Origin: CAZKEG01 sp964601575
GTDB taxonomy: Bacteria > Desulfobacterota > Thermodesulfobacteria > Thermodesulfobacteriales > Thermodesulfatatoraceae
Assembly (NCBI GenBank): GCA_964601575.1
Contig: CAZROA010000024.1
Location: 1-6,126 of the forward strand
Direction: 5' to 3'
DNA: 6,126 bases
The notes under the pieces were generated by a model. That model was not told the DNA's origin, ran no database searches, and saw only the letters and a program-made list of their open reading frames with translations. This document shows positions 4,417 through 6,126 of this stretch, in pieces. The translations under genes were made by a program, and so were the position numbers. How positions within the stretch are numbered: position 1 is the stretch's first letter; every line of letters begins with the position of its first letter.

Positions 4417-6126
4417 ATGAAAAGAACCATCCTTGGAATTTGTTTCTTGTTATGGCCATTGATCTTCTGGACCGGAGCGGTCCAAGCCTCGAAGGCTTCT
4501 CCGTTCAAACTATCCGGCCTGGATGGCAAGACTTACGACCTTTCGGTGATGAAAAAAAAGATGCTGGTGCTCTACTTTTTTGATGCCGGATCGCGTAGTA
4601 GCCAAGAAGGACTTTTCACCCTGGACCAGCTCCAACGAAAATACGGTCGAAAAACCGACCTCGCTGTATGGGCTATCACCACCTCTCCGATTTCCCAGGT
4701 TAAAGCCTTGCAGCAAAAGTCTGGCGTTTCTTTACCTATTCTCCTTGATGACGGTACGGTGAGTGCCCGTTTCGGGGCCCGGGTCATTTTACCCACTACT
4801 GTTATCTTGGGCCCTAAACTCCAGATCCTGGACACCATCCAAGGAGGGGGAAAGGTCCTGGAAGTGACCCTGGTCCGGATTGCTCAGCGTGAACTGCAGC
4901 GTCGCCGAACCATAGTTGCTGAGAAGATAAGTGAGGAGGTAGCTCACAAGGACCCGAACAATGTTGAGGCCCAAGCGGTCAAGGGGTATGCCCTTCTGAA
5001 ACGAGGCCAGACAGAGGAGGCTGAAAACGTCTTCCGCAAACTGGCCTCTCAGGGTGGCAAGGCCGAAGTAATAGGCAAAGAAGGCCTGGCGGCTGTTTAT
5101 GTCCGTAAAGGAAGGTATCATGAGGCCCTGACCCTCACCGAGGAAGTGGAGAAGAAGGACCCCGAGAGGGCCTATGTACACGTATTGAGGGGCGATATCC
5201 TCTATGCCCAGGGAAAGAAAGAAGCGGCGAGACTGGAGTACGAAAAGGGGGTCCAGAAAAAGGAGGCCGAACCTTATCAGCAGGGAGAGCGCTTTAATAA
5301 ATTGGGTCGGTACTATGCCAGCACCGGAAAATACGATCAGGCCTTATCCCTCTATGACAAGGCCATCGAGGTGGACCCTTTTTACATCGAGGGCATGAGC
5401 AACAAGGGAATGATCTATGAAAAAAAGGGCGATTGGACCAAGGCCCTTGAAGCCTACCGGCAGGCCCTGGCGATCGACCGAAATGATACCTTTGCCGCGG
5501 TCCTGGCCAAACGGGCCCAAGAGATGCTTAAACTCCAACGAGATACTGCCCGTCGAGAAAGGATAGATCGTCTGGTTAAAGAATTGGCCCAGCGTTTTCG
5601 AGAGCAAAAGAAACTACCCCCTCCAGAGGACACCTGGACCTCTAGACCTATGGTAATCTCTTTTCTTTCCTTTCAGGAAAAGGGCGGACTTTCCAAAAGG
5701 GATGGATTTTCCCTGGTCTTTACCACTCAACTCGCCGACTATCTCAAGAGTAGTGGTCGAGTGAAGGTGGTAGAGCGTATCCTGCTTGAGGAGCTATTGC
5801 AGGAACTCAATTTGGGATCTTCCGAGCTCGCAGATCCGGAGACGGCTCTTAAGCTCGGTCGGGTACTGGCGGCCAAGCTCATCGCCGTAGGGACTTTTTA
5901 TTATCTGCCAGGCGGGACCCTTATCAATATGCGCCTCATCGATACCGAGACCTCGGATATTCCTCTCATCGTAAACAAACAACTTCCTCCAGGGGCTTCG
6001 TTGGACAAAACACTCTTTGAGTTAAACCGTAAGATTCTCGACACGGTGATTTCTAAATACCCCTTGAGGGGCTATATAGTGGAAGCCTCAAAAGACAGAG
6101 TAATGTTGAATATCGGAGCCCGCCAA
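4417..6126 (+). CDS. Exported thioredoxin-like/TPR/CsgG-like multidomain protein (C-terminus beyond window)
   Basis: The frame stays open for 570 codons to the right edge. Residues 1-24 are a signal peptide (KR, a hydrophobic core, then AVQA before the likely cleavage site). Residues about 28-145 resemble a thioredoxin/AhpC-TlpA fold: VLYFFDAG then SRSS (59-62) where the CxxC redox pair belongs, and the cis-proline loop LPTT (125-128). With both cysteines replaced by serine it cannot do disulfide exchange. Residues about 180-358 hold some five TPR units, clearest at 289-322 and 323-356. A charged helical stretch (about 362-400) follows. Residues about 410-515 match CsgG-like domains: MVISFLSF, LADYLKSSGRVKVVER (439-454), a LGRVLAAKLIAVGTF block (480-494) and MRLIDTET (505-512). 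The end (IVEASKDRVMLNIGA) looks like the start of a small strand-rich domain, perhaps of the type seen at the FlgT C-terminus. It is probably a periplasmic scaffold or envelope-assembly factor, cotranscribed with the kinase. The exact function is unknown. Confidence 0.85.
   Translation, partial: MKRTILGICFLLWPLIFWTGAVQASKASPFKLSGLDGKTYDLSVMKKKMLVLYFFDAGSRSSQEGLFTLDQLQRKYGRKTDLAVWAITTSPISQVKALQQKSGVSLPILLDDGTVSARFGARVILPTTVILGPKLQILDTIQGGGKVLEVTLVRIAQRELQRRRTIVAEKISEEVAHKDPNNVEAQAVKGYALLKRGQTEEAENVFRKLASQGGKAEVIGKEGLAAVYVRKGRYHEALTLTEEVEKKDPERAYVHVLRGDILYAQGKKEAARLEYEKGVQKKEAEPYQQGERFNKLGRYYASTGKYDQALSLYDKAIEVDPFYIEGMSNKGMIYEKKGDWTKALEAYRQALAIDRNDTFAAVLAKRAQEMLKLQRDTARRERIDRLVKELAQRFREQKKLPPPEDTWTSRPMVISFLSFQEKGGLSKRDGFSLVFTTQLADYLKSSGRVKVVERILLEELLQELNLGSSELADPETALKLGRVLAAKLIAVGTFYYLPGGTLINMRLIDTETSDIPLIVNKQLPPGASLDKTLFELNRKILDTVISKYPLRGYIVEASKDRVMLNIGARQ

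Noticed and set aside
4789..5181. Minus-strand frame of 130 codons
   Set aside because: It lies opposite the TPR region of the exported multidomain protein, whose frame is continuous and domain-rich. No ribosome site or family resemblance was seen.

Overview
The window carries six protein genes. Two lie on the minus strand (positions 1-1519) and four on the plus strand (1598-6126), and the groups diverge from one 78-nt AT-rich intergenic region. I see no RNA genes, insertion sequences, CRISPR arrays or terminators. Coding density is very high: gaps inside each group are 10-20 nt or are overlaps. The first and last genes run off the window edges.

Minus strand, in transcription order: a protein with two FHA domains, the second degenerate, and then a GTG-started gene whose product reads as a fusion of the small (TssB/VipA) and large (TssC/VipB) subunits of a type VI secretion contractile sheath. 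The fusion is cut by the left edge after 220 codons. Plus strand: a PP2C-type Ser/Thr phosphatase with its metal-binding motifs intact; an exported trypsin-like serine protease with an unrecognised N-terminal domain, started by TTG; a transmembrane PknB-type Ser/Thr kinase with an outward-facing PEGA domain; and an exported protein that joins a cysteine-less thioredoxin-like domain, TPR repeats and a CsgG-like domain. This last gene is open at the right edge.

Kinase, phosphatase and FHA protein form the threonine-phosphorylation switch known from type VI secretion clusters (PpkA/PppA/Fha in Pseudomonas aeruginosa). Finding them next to a sheath gene suggests an accessory locus for a divergent type VI-like contractile injection machine. 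The kinase and phosphatase would set the phosphorylation state in the cytoplasm and the FHA protein would read it out. The protease, the PEGA domain and the thioredoxin/TPR/CsgG protein would sit on the periplasmic side, where they could sense or build the envelope part. The machine is inferred from one partial sheath gene plus context. No baseplate, membrane-complex, Hcp, VgrG or ClpV gene is visible here.

Organism: export signals, a periplasmic-type protease and a CsgG-like domain point to a diderm (Gram-negative) bacterium. Base composition looks close to balanced, with frequent AGA/AGG and ATA codons. That would fit a thermophilic lineage such as the Thermodesulfobacteria or relatives, but this is a weak guess.
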